Translations under genes and position numbers: made by a program
The notes under the pieces: generated by a model
Seen by the model: only the letters and a program-made list of their open reading frames with translations
Database searches by the model: none
What the model was told of the DNA's origin: nothing
Shown here: piece after piece, positions 25,577 through 36,356 of the stretch
How positions within the stretch are numbered: position 1 is the stretch's first letter
How the letters are laid out: every line of letters starts with the position of its first letter
Assembly: GCF_020497125.1 (NCBI RefSeq)
Contig: NC_059087.1
Span: 12,681,925 to 12,745,924, forward strand
Direction of reading: 5' to 3'
Source: Mauremys mutica
Taxonomy: Eukaryota; Chordata; Testudines; Geoemydidae
Length of the DNA stretch: 64,000 bases

Positions 25577-25667
25577 CAGGAAAGGACTTAAGCATTTGCT
25601 TATAGTTAAGCAGGTTCTTGAGTGCAGACATACAAGTAAGGGCATGTTTAAGTTCTTTCCTGGATCA
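25577..25667. repeat. Palindromic CTTAAGCA repeat copy
   Basis: GGAAAGGACTTAAGCA on the left mirrors TGTTTAAGTTCTTTCC on the right, as in the copy at 1106-1226. Confidence 0.5.
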
Positions 25668-25761
25668 GAGAGGTAAAAGCAGCACTTGTGAATTTTTTGT
25701 TTATCTCACAAAGGAATTCCACAGATAATCAAACAGATAATACACCATAGGGTCCCAGCTA

Positions 25762-25917
25762 GAGCTGGTTGGAAAAGAGCTTTGATTGCCAACAACTAAA
25801 ATATTTTTGATTTTTAAATTTTTGGATTTGGAGGCAGACACTTTCTGTGAAAATTTTGGTGAAAACCCAAGTTCCTTAAAAATAAAGTAAAAGTTTTAGA
25901 TGGAAAATTTTGACCAG
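25762..25917. mobile_element. 156-bp TA-flanked MITE (GAGCTGG family)
   Basis: Begins GAGCTGGTTGG and ends TTTTGACCAG, flanked by TA at 25760-25761 and 25918-25919. AT-rich interior as in the copy at 1373. Confidence 0.5.
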
Positions 25918-26064
25918 TAGCCTAATGTTGTAACTGATTAAGTTAGGGAAGAATTTGACCCATTCATGCTCAATTGTAAATTTAGGTCTATTGCACCCAT
26001 GCTTAGTGCAATACTTCAAGTAATAACCTGTAATATTCTTCTTCCCTTTTTTGGTTTCTTTTAG

Positions 26065-26106
26065 GGATTTTTCATCTTCCTGTTTCACTGTCTTCTGAAT
26101 TCAGAG
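26065..26106 (+). CDS. ADGRD1: ADGRD1-like adhesion GPCR, 42-nt exon encoding the end of TM7
   Basis: A very small exon of 14 codons reads GFFIFLFHCLLNSE. It lies between TTTTAG and GTATGC and is in phase 0 on both sides. It supplies the cytoplasmic half of TM7 and the start of helix 8. The pattern F-x-F-H-C-L-L-N is a hallmark of adhesion GPCRs at this position. The preceding exon ends NSLQ, so the joined sequence keeps the family's NSLQG motif. The exon is too short to stand out as an open frame and was found by following the receptor sequence. Its size and phase agree with what I recall of the human gene. Confidence 0.85.
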
Positions 26107-29100
26107 GTATGCCCTTTATTCCTCAGTCACAGTTGCTTAGCAATGTGTATGTTTTTTATCGTCACTGTCATTACAATTTATGAAATCTTCAGGAAAGTAG
26201 GAACTCGGTAAAAAACTCAAGTGCCATGGGCATAAAATAAACAGCGAATGAACCCATTATGGGCACTTGCCTTGTCACTGATATTTGTAAGTTTCTGTGG
26301 GAGAAACATGAAGCTATCAGTGATTTTATGGTTCAGAGGACTCCTGGCCAACATGACCCCACTTTGTAGCACTGTAAGTCATTTAGCGCATTTAACCTAA
26401 AGAAGCAGAGTTTCCAAATATGTGATGATAGATCAGAATTCAAGTCTAAGGGGAAACGTACTGCTTGGGCATGGATGGAGACTTGCATTCTATGGGCAAC
26501 ATTTCTGAAGTGAGAATGTTTGGGTTTCAGAGCCAGAAGGGAAAATAAATATTAATCTCAACAAAACAAACTTTTAGAACTCACTAATCCCTTTATTAAT
26601 GAGAAACCAGAGTAGAACATTTCCCGGGGACTTTTCTTGGCAGGATGCAACGTTTTTTACAGTGGACTGAAGGGGGGTCTTTTCATGCAAGGACTGTGTC
26701 ACTGGATTGACTCCTTTAGAGCCAAAGCTTTAGCCAGATAAATAGGCCTTGCACAGGGAATTTCTACATGGACTGGAGCAGCCAGAATGCTCCCCTCTCC
26801 CAGGGCACTGAGCATAAAAGCCCAGCAATATGCCATTGTTACTGTAAATCGAAGGCGGCGATGGAAGTCGCTGTCAATGCCATGTGGTTGTTTTAATCAG
26901 TGGATCAGCATATACACATATACCAACTACTGACCACTCTTCTGCTTATCCCATGCCTCTTCCCTCCATGCTACACATACGCATTGGAACCACTCCAGTT
27001 CTTCAGTGTTAAGGGCCTTCTCTGCCTGTCCAGGAGCAGGCAGGACATGGTGCTTGCAGTAATCAGGTATTTGCTGAACACCATCATCATGACCATTGTT
27101 GAATGTAATCATGGTCTCTGCCCCAATGACTTCATAGTGTTGGGACCAAGTACTGACTTCTCTAGTTGCAGTGGGATCGGAAGGAGACGCCAATGTGTAA
27201 AGCTAGGAGGGCTGGTAAAAGTTAAGAAGGAAAAATATTTAAATATCCTATTGTTCCCTGTGCTCAGAGAGCCTCTTTCTCTCCATGACCCAGCTGACTC
27301 CCAGACAAAACAACCCAATGGCCAGATATTTATATCTGACTTGCTACTTTTAAAAAACAAAACAAAACAAAAAAACAACCCAGCAACCTACTAAGGAAGG
27401 GAATTCATAAACTCCTCCAAGTGATCTTAGAGGGACTAGGTACTTCAGAGTCTGAATCCCTGGCAAACGGCAGAAATGAGCAATTGCTTTTGGAGAATAT
27501 TTCTTATTAGCTCCACTGTACAGTCTCTATGAGGGTCTCTATTTAAAATAGACCTTCTGAAAAAACTTTAAAAAAAATGCTTTACTCCTCAACACTCTGT
27601 GTAACAGGGAGTCCCAGACATAGGAAAACAAAACTGCTAGCAATATTTCGACTCAGTAGGGTAAGGCAGAGATATAGGATTTTACAAGCAATACATAAGA
27701 CCTGTTTGAAGAAATACTGTAAAAAATGGCAGTACTCTTGATTGCCTGAGGACCCTGGCAATGCCGGAACTACAGAGCAGACTGCATCCTTTTTTACCAA
27801 GTTATTTTTTGTTTTGTTTTTCAAAGTAAAAAGGAGAACAGCAACAAAAGTAGAGGGAGAATATAAACAACAATTATAGCATGCAATCACAGCGGGAGAA
27901 ATATAAAAATGTACATATACAGCACAACAGGAACTACAAATATACAGACCATCTTACCCAAATTTGAATTGTAGCTGTCAGGAAAACTAGAATATGTTTG
28001 TGTATTTTTAAAATCGCCAACCATTGGCTCCCTTCTGCTTTCAGAATGGCAAAACTGCCACTGACTTCAAAGGGTGCCAGATCAATACAGTGATAATTAA
28101 TTCTCTCCAGATTTACTAAGTCTCACAGATTGACATGCCACTGAGCTAGTTAGTTAATTGTCCTGTTTTTTCTCTACTAGTGTTCAGCAATTAGCATTTT
28201 GTAAATCATGCTGAATTCTAATGTCTAGGGGGTGGTATGGCTTAGTGATTAGAGCACTGGTTCTATTCCTGGCTCTGCCACTACCCTACTGGGTGACCTT
28301 GGGCAAGTCACTTCCCTGCTCTGTGCCTCCATTTCCCCATCTCTAAAATGGGAATACTGATATTTCCCCTATATTAGCATTTAAGAATCATGTTTAATTG
28401 CTTTGTCACCTCCTAAAATGGAAACACAATAAACGGACATACACCCATCACCACATTTCTGGGTGGCATGGTTATCCAAGTGGAGAGAAGTTGAATTTCA
28501 TCAGAAAGCATCATGTAGTTCATAAATATAAGGATACATGTAAGGCTGTAGCTAGGGTGGCTAGTATTCTGTTCCCTGCCACCTGTAAATGTGATCAGAC
28601 CCTCAAGTGCCAAATTAAAGGCAATGCTTTTAGAGAATGACAAAGCAGCACTAGGGCTTAATGACATGAACAGTCCCATTGATTTCAGGGGGGCTGTTTG
28701 ACTGAGAAAGGTGAGCTGGAGTGGCATGGGGATATGAGCCCTGTTGTCACTATGAGGACATACTTCTTTAGGACTTCAGTGGAGCGGTGGGTATTTGGAG
28801 GATCATGGTGGGCAAGTTTTACATTGACTTCAGTGAGGCCAAGATTTCACCCTGTGTGTGCAAAGTGAGCATTATTCTTAAAGTGTGAAATTCACCTCTG
28901 CCTGACTGGCCAGCATCTTTAAGTCCCACTCCGGCTCTCCAGATAAGTGATGCCTAGGCCTCATGCTGGAATTTTAGCTATGTGCAGTCCTGCTCTGAAA
29001 AGTGACTACGTAAGATGGCAACTTTTGCTCAACACATCCCTCTGCATGTTAGTGACAAAAATAAATACTTCTTCCCATTTTTACTTCCACGGAGCCAGCA

Positions 29101-29876
29101 CAGCATTGGGGGAGCAGGCTGCATTCTAGTCTGGCTCACAACCATCAACACAATTATTTACTAAGCTCCCAATGCTGGGCCAAAGCCTCTCTGCATAGAC
29201 ACCTGTTCAGCCATAATATAGAAGGTGATGGAGTTGCACTAGTGTTACTTGATTATTAGAATCTGCAGGGCTGGCAGTTTGGAAAAAAACAACTGCCTGG
29301 ATCATCTCCCGTAAGGGAAAAACTTGCCAGGAGGGGTTCTGGAGAAGGAATTCTGATATCGGATCCCATCAGAGAGAGATGGGTGTGCCTGTGCATTGTC
29401 AGGGTTTGCATCCAATGAAAAAAGAAAACAGGGCCCACCTGCAAACTTGGTGACTCACATAGAACCTATGGGATCCCCGGAAGACCAGGATGAACTGCAC
29501 AAAGCCCCTTGTGTCTCTGGGGGTGCACCTGGAGGCCACAACCATTGATGGCTCCTGGCAGAGCAGTTACTTTGGAACTGCACGGAGTCCAGGGAAGTGC
29601 CCCCCTGAGTGCACAGATTAGCTGATACAATCAGAGCTTATATTTTTACTTATAAAATATGCAAATCTGATCACAGACCTATTGATAAACACTAAAATGG
29701 AATCCCACAATATTATTATTATTACTATACAGTAGAATGGCAAATATTCCATAGTAATATATGCATATGAACCCTCATCCATTTATAAAATAAAGATAAT
29801 ACTTTGTACCTGAAAATAAATAAAACAAGATAAGGATCATAATTTCCTGACCGCCTTCTAATGCCTCTTTCCAAAG
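26107..29876 (+). other. Intron (phase 0)
   Basis: This 3770-bp intron runs from GTATGC to CCAAAG. It carries a MIR-type SINE (28228-28375). At 26850-27400 two open frames overlap on opposite strands (164 and 88 codons); neither shows a recognised domain. The rest (26110-26850, 27400-28220, 28380-29870) holds only degraded repeat pieces, such as a CCCATTGATTTCA-type fragment near 28640-28740. Confidence 0.8.
28228..28375 (+). mobile_element. MIR-type CORE-SINE
   Basis: Head GGTATGGCTTAGTGATTAGA is tRNA-like, followed by TGGCTCTGCCACTACC, GACCTTGGGCAAGTCACTTC and CCATCTCTAAAATGGG. This is the best-preserved SINE in the window. Confidence 0.75.
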
Positions 29877-29969
29877 GTTAGAGCCGCCTTTAAGCACAAA
29901 ACCAAGGTGTGGTCCCTCACCAGTAGTTCCATTCGCAACATCAATGTGAAACCCTTCAACTCTGATATC
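29877..29969 (+). CDS. ADGRD1: ADGRD1-like adhesion GPCR, exon encoding proximal cytoplasmic tail
   Basis: A 93-nt phase 0 exon (31 codons) lies between CCAAAG and GTAAGT. It encodes [18 protein letters not shown] followed by [13 protein letters not shown]. The basic [11 protein letters not shown] stretch is the membrane-proximal helix 8 and tail, and the serine/threonine-rich LTSSS is a plausible phosphorylation region. The sequence is very close to the GPR133 tail I remember; the part after SSS is the more variable one. The exon follows the TM7 exon in frame and leads in frame to the terminal exon, so all four exons join without a frameshift. Confidence 0.85.
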
Positions 29970-30059
29970 GTAAGTACTCTCATCAATGCCATTTTTACCC
30001 TAATGTACTGGCTGGAAGGTTGTAGAGCAAAGCTCTGAGACTAACTGATTTTTTGGTTC

Positions 30060-30653
30060 CCTGGCAATTCTGGGGGAAAAAAATCAAAAGAATTGTTTGA
30101 TTTGGTCAAGCTGAAGTTAAAAACATATTTTATGGGGGGTTTTCAGCAAAGTGAAAAAGTTGGAAAAACTTTATTTTGTGTCCAAGGAAACATTTTTGTT
30201 CAGCCTGAAACTATGTTTCATTTTGAACTTTTTTAACACAAGCAAAGGAATTGAAGGGCTGCATTTACAAAACCAGGGAGTAGAGCTGGAGAGAGGCCCA
30301 ACTAGGGTGACCAGATAGCAAGTGTAAAAAATCAGGACAAGGGTGGATTCAAACCCGAGTCTCCCACATCCCCAGTGGGTGCCCTGAACACAACGCTAAA
30401 GTGGGTGGGGGTGTGTGTCTCTCCATCCGTCCTTCCCCTTCACAGCTTTGTGTAGCCCAAAAAATTTGAAACGTTTCATTTTCAAAACGTTAAAAACGAT
30501 TTGTTTAGACCTTTCCAAAACCTTTCTTTTGTTTTGACTGAAACATTTTGCCCAAATAGACACAATTTTTGGCCAAATATTTCATTGGATCCGGATTTGC
30601 ATTTTTTTTGGGGGGGGGGGGGGAAGTTTCAGCTGAAAAATATTGCCCAGCTG
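30060..30653. repeat. AT-rich repeat of the GAGCTGG family with nested fragment
   Basis: AT-rich with many TTTCA/TGAAA words, ending ATTGCCCAGCTG next to TA, matching the family right end. It includes a mariner-like fragment (30305-30343) and a 14-15 base G-run (about 30609-30623). The left boundary is uncertain. Confidence 0.4.
30305..30343 (-). mobile_element. Mariner-like MITE fragment
   Basis: GGGTGACCAGATAGCAAGTG next to TA is the reverse complement of the right end of the complete element at 36237-36356. Only about 40 bp remain. Confidence 0.5.
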
Positions 30654-30850
30654 TAGAGTAATATTGTGGAAAGAAAGATGAGATGACAGGGGGCACAGAA
30701 GTTAATTAGCACTTGTCTCTACAGTGTGTTCTATAGCCAGTGGTGATGGGCAAGTGTTGTGTTGTGACTATAGGAGATACTCTGAAAGCAGAGGACTAAA
30801 TTCTGTTATCTGACAAGCCAGTGAGTAAAATTTCTAAAACGTCAGTTTTG

Positions 30851-30920
30851 GGGCCTGATCCAAAGCCTACTGAAGTCATGAGAGTCTTTCCATTGTCTTC
30901 CATGAGCTTTGACCCAAGCC
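30851..30920. repeat. 70-bp GATCCAAAGCC palindrome
   Basis: GGGCCTGATCCAAAGCC on the left is the inverse of GAGCTTTGACCCAAGCCC on the right, with CTTTCCATTG in the centre. Copies at 40311, 47509, 54686 and, less complete, 44901, 48749, 11113 and 4507. Confidence 0.6.
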
Positions 30921-30979
30921 CTTACAGAGTTTTCTTGCTATTAACTTCAGCTGATGACCATAGTTTTTGGTTAGGGTTA

Positions 30980-31836
30980 GAGCTGGTCAAAAGTCAGAAT
31001 TTTTGTTTCATGGGAAATTTCGCTATTTCAAAATTTTTGAAATTTTCAACCAAACAGAAATGTTGCAATCATGTTGGTTTCAGCCATCAGCTGGCAAGGC
31101 CTCCAGGATTCGTGATTCCAGGGCAGCCCTGCCATGCAGACTCCCCCAGGGCCAGGGACTCCACGGCTTCCTGGCTCCATGGCTTCCAGACTCCAGGGGC
31201 CAGCTGGCTCTCCAATGCTCACAGTAGTTGGCTCCCTGACTGCCCGACTCCCACAACCTTGGAAGCCAGCTGCCCCAAGATTCGAGCAGGCCTAAGATTA
31301 TGGAAGCTCGGGGGCCAGTCTGCCTGGCGGGTATGCCCTGGAACCACAAACCCTGAAGCCTGTCCCAGGACTTCCAGACTCCCGGCTTTGTGGGGGGGAA
31401 CCTGGAAGCCCTGTGTGCCCCAGCTAGAGGCTGGCTGTCGGGCTCCTGTGCCAGCTGATTCCCCAGGCTGCCTGACTCGCAAGGCAGCAGGCTCCCTGGG
31501 CTGCAGGGATCAGTCAGTCCAGGCAGCCAGCTGGCCTCAGAGTCTGGAAGCCCTGGCGTCCCCAACCCTGGGGAGAGTCTACATAGCAAGGCTGTCCTGG
31601 AGCTGCAAATCCTGGAAGTCCAGGAGTCCCGACTCCAGGGCAGTCCTTCAGGTGTGCTGCCAAGGAGTTGGCAAGGTGGCAGGGAGAGATGTGAAACCTG
31701 CCTGACAGGCTGGGTTCTGCCTGTGTTCCTTCATGAGACTTGTCAAAAGTGACAAGTTGGCATGAAACATTTTGCTTTTGACAAATTGGCATTTTCTGAT
31801 GCAAATTTGTTCCAGCAGACAATTTCCAACCAGCTC
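30980..31836. mobile_element. GAGCTGG-family element with GC-rich core
   Basis: AT-rich ends GAGCTGGTCAAAAG and TTTCCAACCAGCTC bracket a core of about 650 bp (31085-31730) that is GC-rich and built from CTGGAAGCC/CCAGACTCC words. A similar core lies at 53940-54260. The abrupt composition change suggests an insertion into, or capture by, the AT-rich element. Open frames in the core on both strands are compositional. Confidence 0.5.
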
Positions 31837-32196
31837 CAGGCAGAATACCTTTACATTTGAGTCCTACGAATGAACATTTGTATAAACAAATCAGTGTGTA
31901 TATATGCATTCCTCTCTCTCCCCCCCCACTCAAGCAGGGCTTAAGTTGTCTTGAGACAAAAGAAATTTATTTTATGAGAAAACTGGCTATTAGAAATGAT
32001 AGCTTCTGAAATGATTGGCAGTGATCACTGAATAATACCCGACAATACATGTTAAATGGCTTCTTTATGGCTTGTGCTCTCAAGAGTCTAAGGTAATGTG
32101 GAGTCTAGATTGATGCCTTCAGGCTTTCATGTGCTCCAGTCAATAGCGATTTACCAGAAGTAGTAAATCTAGTTTCAATACTATTTTGTCTTCCAG

Positions 32197-32292
32197 ATGA
32201 CTGGGAATAGGCCGGGTACAACTCCTACAAAGATGAACACCTGGGACAAGAGTACTAATTCAGCCAATCGGATTGATTTATCAGCAGTCTGA
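32197..32292 (+). CDS. ADGRD1: ADGRD1-like adhesion GPCR, terminal coding exon with stop
   Basis: The last coding segment is 31 codons plus a TGA stop, after a pyrimidine tract ending TTCCAG. It encodes MTGNRPGTTPTKMNTWDKST and then NSANRIDLSAV. The NGTRPG-like, WDKS and RxDLSAV elements match the C-terminus I recall for GPR133. The short tail (about 60 residues after TM7) separates it from the BAI and latrophilin subfamilies, whose tails are much longer. The last residues S-A-V fit the class I PDZ-ligand pattern (S/T-x-hydrophobic), so binding to a PDZ scaffold is possible; this is inference. The 3' UTR follows directly. Confidence 0.87.
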   Translation: MTGNRPGTTPTKMNTWDKSTNSANRIDLSAV

Positions 32293-35200
32293 TATTAGAC
32301 CCAGATTCTCTCTGAAAATCAAGCCATACCTTCAGGACCTCCAATACAGCCCCCACCATTATTTTCTCACCATTAATGCCAGTAGCAACTGCTCTTCTAA
32401 TCACTGCCTAAGAAATTGGAAATTGCCACATTGCTTTGCCGAGTATGTACAAGTCTGTCCTCATCTGCCTCCCTTCCAGTGTGTAATGCAACCTACCACT
32501 TGGCCATTAGCAATAGCTGCAGAGTAACTAGCACTACTATACACTGGATGGTTTTGTCAGTGACGATGACAACACTAGAGATGGGAAGGTTATTGCTATC
32601 GAAATCTAAAGGTCACGTACTTCAGGAAAGATGCATTTTTGTGCTCTGCAAACGAAATGCTTCCTATTGTGATGTTGTAACGGGACTATTCTTGTTTAGC
32701 TGTGCACTCTCTGTTTACATGGAATATCTTAAGTAATCAATTATCCCAGTGAAGCTTATTAACACCACATTCTGCCAACAGGCATTTCATTGGAACACTG
32801 TAAGGAAGCCAGACCTCGAGGGGAAAAAAGAAAAATTCCAGCCATTCAGCCCACTCTATAGACTTGGGACCTATGAAGCAGATATACACTATGTCTATAT
32901 ACACACAAACAACGTGTGCAATATATATATATTTTAAACACACACGCACACACAGAGCTAACTTTTTAGATATTCCTTTTTCCAGATCTGCAATATATAT
33001 AAATGGCTCTGACTGCCCTGCTCCAACCCGCAATGTTAGTTTCAGTTAAAGGGCGATTTCTGTCTGCTGACAAACCATAATAGAAGCTAGTTGTCTCAGT
33101 CTTTCAGACAGATCAACAACGGTCCATCACACGCATTTCACAAATGGAATTGACCTGTAGCTTCTGGAAATCAAAACCCACACTGTGACTTATCTTTCTC
33201 CTTTTAGCGGTCAGAATGAGACACTGAATTCCAACAAAATACTGTGAAGGTAGCAAGACTGCAGATGGGTCTGTGTATTGGTATCCAGACATCTTTTAAA
33301 CAGACTGCAAGACAGTCTTTTGTGATTTAAACTACTCAGCATGCAGCAGCTTTTGCTTCAAATACAATTATGTAGTATCTTGGGGGGGTGGGGTGGAGGG
33401 GGGACTCATTTTTCATTGGAGCAATGTCTTCCTGGTTCTTGTAGACTGTCAGTCGGTAATTGACTGAAGGTAGTTTGGACACACTGAGGCAGACCCTCAG
33501 GCACACTATTGTCATGACCACCCAGCGGGGTTGGTGGGGAGAGGACAAGGTGGCTTTTGCCACTGATACACCCCTATTCTCTTGAGGCTGGCCAGGGGCT
33601 AAGTTGGCCTCAAAAATATGCATCTTGCTCTATTTGCTCAGCCACAGTTGTTCCAAAGGGAACATTCCACCAGCTCAGTCTGCTCAGACCAAAACGATAT
33701 TGCTGCCACGTCTTCTCTCTCCTAGCCATATCTCTAACCCCCCCACCCCCAGTGCTGCCCCATCTCACCCGGGGATTCCCCTTCAGTAGGCAAACCCCAA
33801 GTAGTTTGTGCTTGCTTTCCCAATGCTTTGTGCCACCAGCTGTAAGGGGGCCGATGATTTGACCCAATGTTTTCAAAGTATCTTTCCCCACTTAATTTAA
33901 TGTTTATACTTTCCACAGTTAAGGCCAAGGTTGATACACCGAAGTCAATGACAATCTCCCATTGATGTTAGTGGGAGTTTTATCATTGATTTCAGGGGAC
34001 CGGGATTTGTTCCCTAACTAACTAAAAAGGGAACCAAATTCTGCAGTTATTGCACTAACTTGAACCAATTTACTCCAGACGTACACAGGCAAAACAGAGC
34101 AGAATTTGGCCCACTGTGTCTATCATAAATACGTGTAAATACAGACATTTATTAACTCTAATCCTGTGAGCAAAATAATTCTATTTTGTTGACAGCTAAA
34201 TGTAAAAGCAGGGAAAGAAGAAAGCTAAATACTGCAGTGGCTCTCTCTCTCTTTGTGCATAGGCTTGCTCTTAGCCCTTTAAGCATTGGAATAATTATTA
34301 CAACTGTGTAAATATAGCAGACCCTTGTGGAAAGAGAATGTCTGTTCCAAAAGATACAATAGGAAGAGCGATTGGAGTATATGGAAGCAGGTTGTTGTAA
34401 CAGAACTGTACTGTGATAACAGAGTTCAAAGTGTCTGTGTTGTGTGCTGATAAAATATTTAAACATATTTTTGATACTGAAGCACATTTTTTTAAAAACT
34501 GTGACCATGGATATAGATTTTAACCCTATTAGGCGATTTCTCTTCTAATCATTATGTTATAGTAAAAGTGATGTTGTGAATGAGTCACAGGAAATGTTTT
34601 TTTTTTAAAATCTGGCTTTTTAAATATTTATAATTCCCACTGTGCCATTTTCTCACTTTGAATGTAACTCCTATGCTAAATTTATAGCAGTCACCTAAGT
34701 TACTGTCAGTAGCAATGATTATCATAGATCCATTTGAAAATAACATTTGACATACAGTACAACAGCATCTACTATAAAGGGTTAAGTCTATTTTTTTATC
34801 CAGGTATAACATATAATGTGGTCCCCAAAATACAGGAATAGACTCAATGAATCATAAACATGATTTTTAAACACTTTGGAATATGACATAGATGTATTAT
34901 ATAAGGAGTGAACATTTATTAACCCATATGTATTGAGACCTATTGAAGATACTGCAATGTTTTCCAGTACGTAACCTGTGTCCCATGCTTTATCAGTGCA
35001 TTTTGAACATAAAGTAGTATATCTTGGTTATGTCACGTGAGTTTAGGAGTTAGAACACTGTATTATTAGTAATGGGAATGGAGTTTCTTTTGTTTGCTTC
35101 TTTAGTTTCTGATAAAGTAGTAAAAAACCACAAGCATACTGTAAATGTCCACCCGCCCCCCCCCCCAGTCTGTTCATCTTGTTTGATTCTATGTATTTTT

Positions 35201-35490
35201 CACAGTTTTATTGAATGCAGAAAATATACTGAAATAGAAATGCTTGAAATGAATCTTCAAAAACAAACCCTGTTCTTATCCTCAGTCTTAAAGTATGAAA
35301 ATCATGCAGTTTATTTATGGGCTTGTATATGGCAGCTTTTGCAGTATTTCTTTGGGACAGCATCATTTTCTCAATGGTATGAAATCTTAATTGAATGAGA
35401 TGTGAGTTTTAAATTAGATTATGTAGCAAGAATGATTTTGCAAGTAAGTAATATGTTTTTTTCCAAAATAAAACAAAACATCTTAATTTT
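32293..35490 (+). other. ADGRD1: Probable 3' UTR of the ADGRD1-like gene
   Basis: From the stop codon there is no canonical AATAAA until 35467-35472, giving a UTR of about 3.2 kb. The last 1.4 kb (34100-35490) is AT-rich and largely free of recognisable repeats, as expected for a real UTR. Within it are an AT and CA microsatellite (about 32912-32960), a CCCATTGATG-type palindrome piece (33920-34015) and a C-run near 35153. The extent is inferred from the poly(A) signal; cleavage elsewhere is possible. Confidence 0.5.
35467..35472 (+). promoter_or_regulatory. ADGRD1: Candidate polyadenylation signal AATAAA
   Basis: First canonical AATAAA on the + strand after the receptor stop codon. A T/GT-rich stretch (TTTTGTGTTTGTTCC) follows about 30 nt downstream, as expected for a cleavage-stimulation element. 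A second AATAAA occurs at 36962 but lies beyond CR1 and hAT copies. Confidence 0.5.
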
Positions 35491-35740
35491 CTAACAAGAT
35501 TTTGTGTTTGTTCCATTTATTCACATGGGTTAAAGAACACTGGAAATATATAGTTTCTTAGGGAAGTACCAACACTGTGCTTAAGCATATCAATCCTTAC
35601 TCATGTGAGAAGTCCCCCTGAAACACTCATAACATGTGGCCTAGTATCACCAAGATACTATGTAGGCAACATTTTTGTTTTAAACTTTAAACTTTCTTAA
35701 GCATATTTTTAGAAAAAAATCCAAATTTGATTTTAAAATG

Positions 35741-35945
35741 ACCAGTGATGGAGAATCCACCAAGACCCCTGGTAAATTGTTCCAGTGGTTAATTACCCTC
35801 ACCATTAAAAATGTACACCACATTTCCAGTCTGAATTTGTCTAGCCAGTGGATCATGTTAGACCTTTCTCTGTCAGATTGAAGAGCTCATCAGTAACTAT
35901 TTGTTCCCCGTGTAGATACTTACAGACTAATCAAGGATTCACGTA
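35741..35945 (-). mobile_element. CR1 LINE fragment, minus orientation
   Basis: GGAGAATCCACCAAGACCCC, TGTTCCAGTGGTTAATTACC and CAGATTGAAGAGCTCAT follow the reverse complement of the region upstream of the CR1 3' end as known from birds and turtles. It stops where a hAT element begins (35949). Confidence 0.65.
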
Positions 35946-35948
35946 GTT

Positions 35949-36168
35949 CAGGGGTTCTCAGACTGGGGGTCAGGACCCCTCAGGGGGTTGTGAGGTTATT
36001 ACATAGGAGGGTCACGAGCTGTCAGACTCCACCCCAAACCCTGCTTTGCCTCCAGCATTTATAATGGTGTTAAATATTTAAAAAATGTTTTTAATTTATT
36101 GGGGGGAGGGTCGCACTCAGGCTTGCTGTGTGAAAGGGGTCACCAGTACAAAAGTTTGAGAATCACTG
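35949..36168. mobile_element. hAT MITE, copy 1
   Basis: Ends CAGGGGTTCTCAGACTGGG and GTTTGAGAATCACTG; flanks ACGTAGTT (35941-35948) and ATGTAGTT (36169-36176) are an 8-bp duplication with one difference. About 220 bp, same family as 60832-61062. Confidence 0.75.
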
Positions 36169-36236
36169 ATGTAGTTGCTGCAGAACTTTCAACACACAAC
36201 CCCTGTGCTCAGGCTATGTGCTATGCAGTGAAGTTA

Positions 36237-36356
36237 AGGTGATCAGATGTCCTGATTTTATAGGGATATTCCTGATACTTGGGACTTTGTCTTATATAGG
36301 CGCCTATTTCCCCTCACCTCCTGTCCTGATTTTTTACACTTGCTATCTGGTCACTC
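36237..36356. mobile_element. 120-bp mariner-like MITE
   Basis: Ends AGGTGATCAGATGTCC and GCTATCTGGTCACTC are inverse over the outer bases and flanked by TA (36235-36236, 36357-36358). The interior has GATTTTATAGGGATATTCC. Too short to encode a transposase. Confidence 0.65.

Larger units (their letters stand above)
25048..26064 (+). other. Intron (phase 0) between TM7 exons
   Basis: This 1017-bp intron starts GTAAGT and ends with a pyrimidine-rich tract and TTTTAG. It contains a palindromic CTTAAGC-type repeat (25577-25667) and a small TA-flanked foldback element (25762-25917), listed separately. The remaining sequence shows nothing I can assign. Confidence 0.85.
29970..32196 (+). other. Intron (phase 0)
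   Basis: This 2227-bp intron starts GTAAGT and ends TTCCAG. It is almost entirely repeat: an AT-rich foldback element ending near 30653, a mariner-like fragment inside it (30305-30343), a 70-bp palindrome (30851-30920), and a TA-flanked element with a GC-rich core (30980-31836). The 294-codon open frame across 30821-31705 lies in this repeat core and is not counted as a gene. Confidence 0.8.

Noticed and set aside
30821..31705. 294-codon open frame on the + strand, longest in the window
   Set aside because: It crosses a 70-bp palindrome, an AT-rich MITE end and its GC-rich core; no domain, no splice context, and equally open frames on the other strand.
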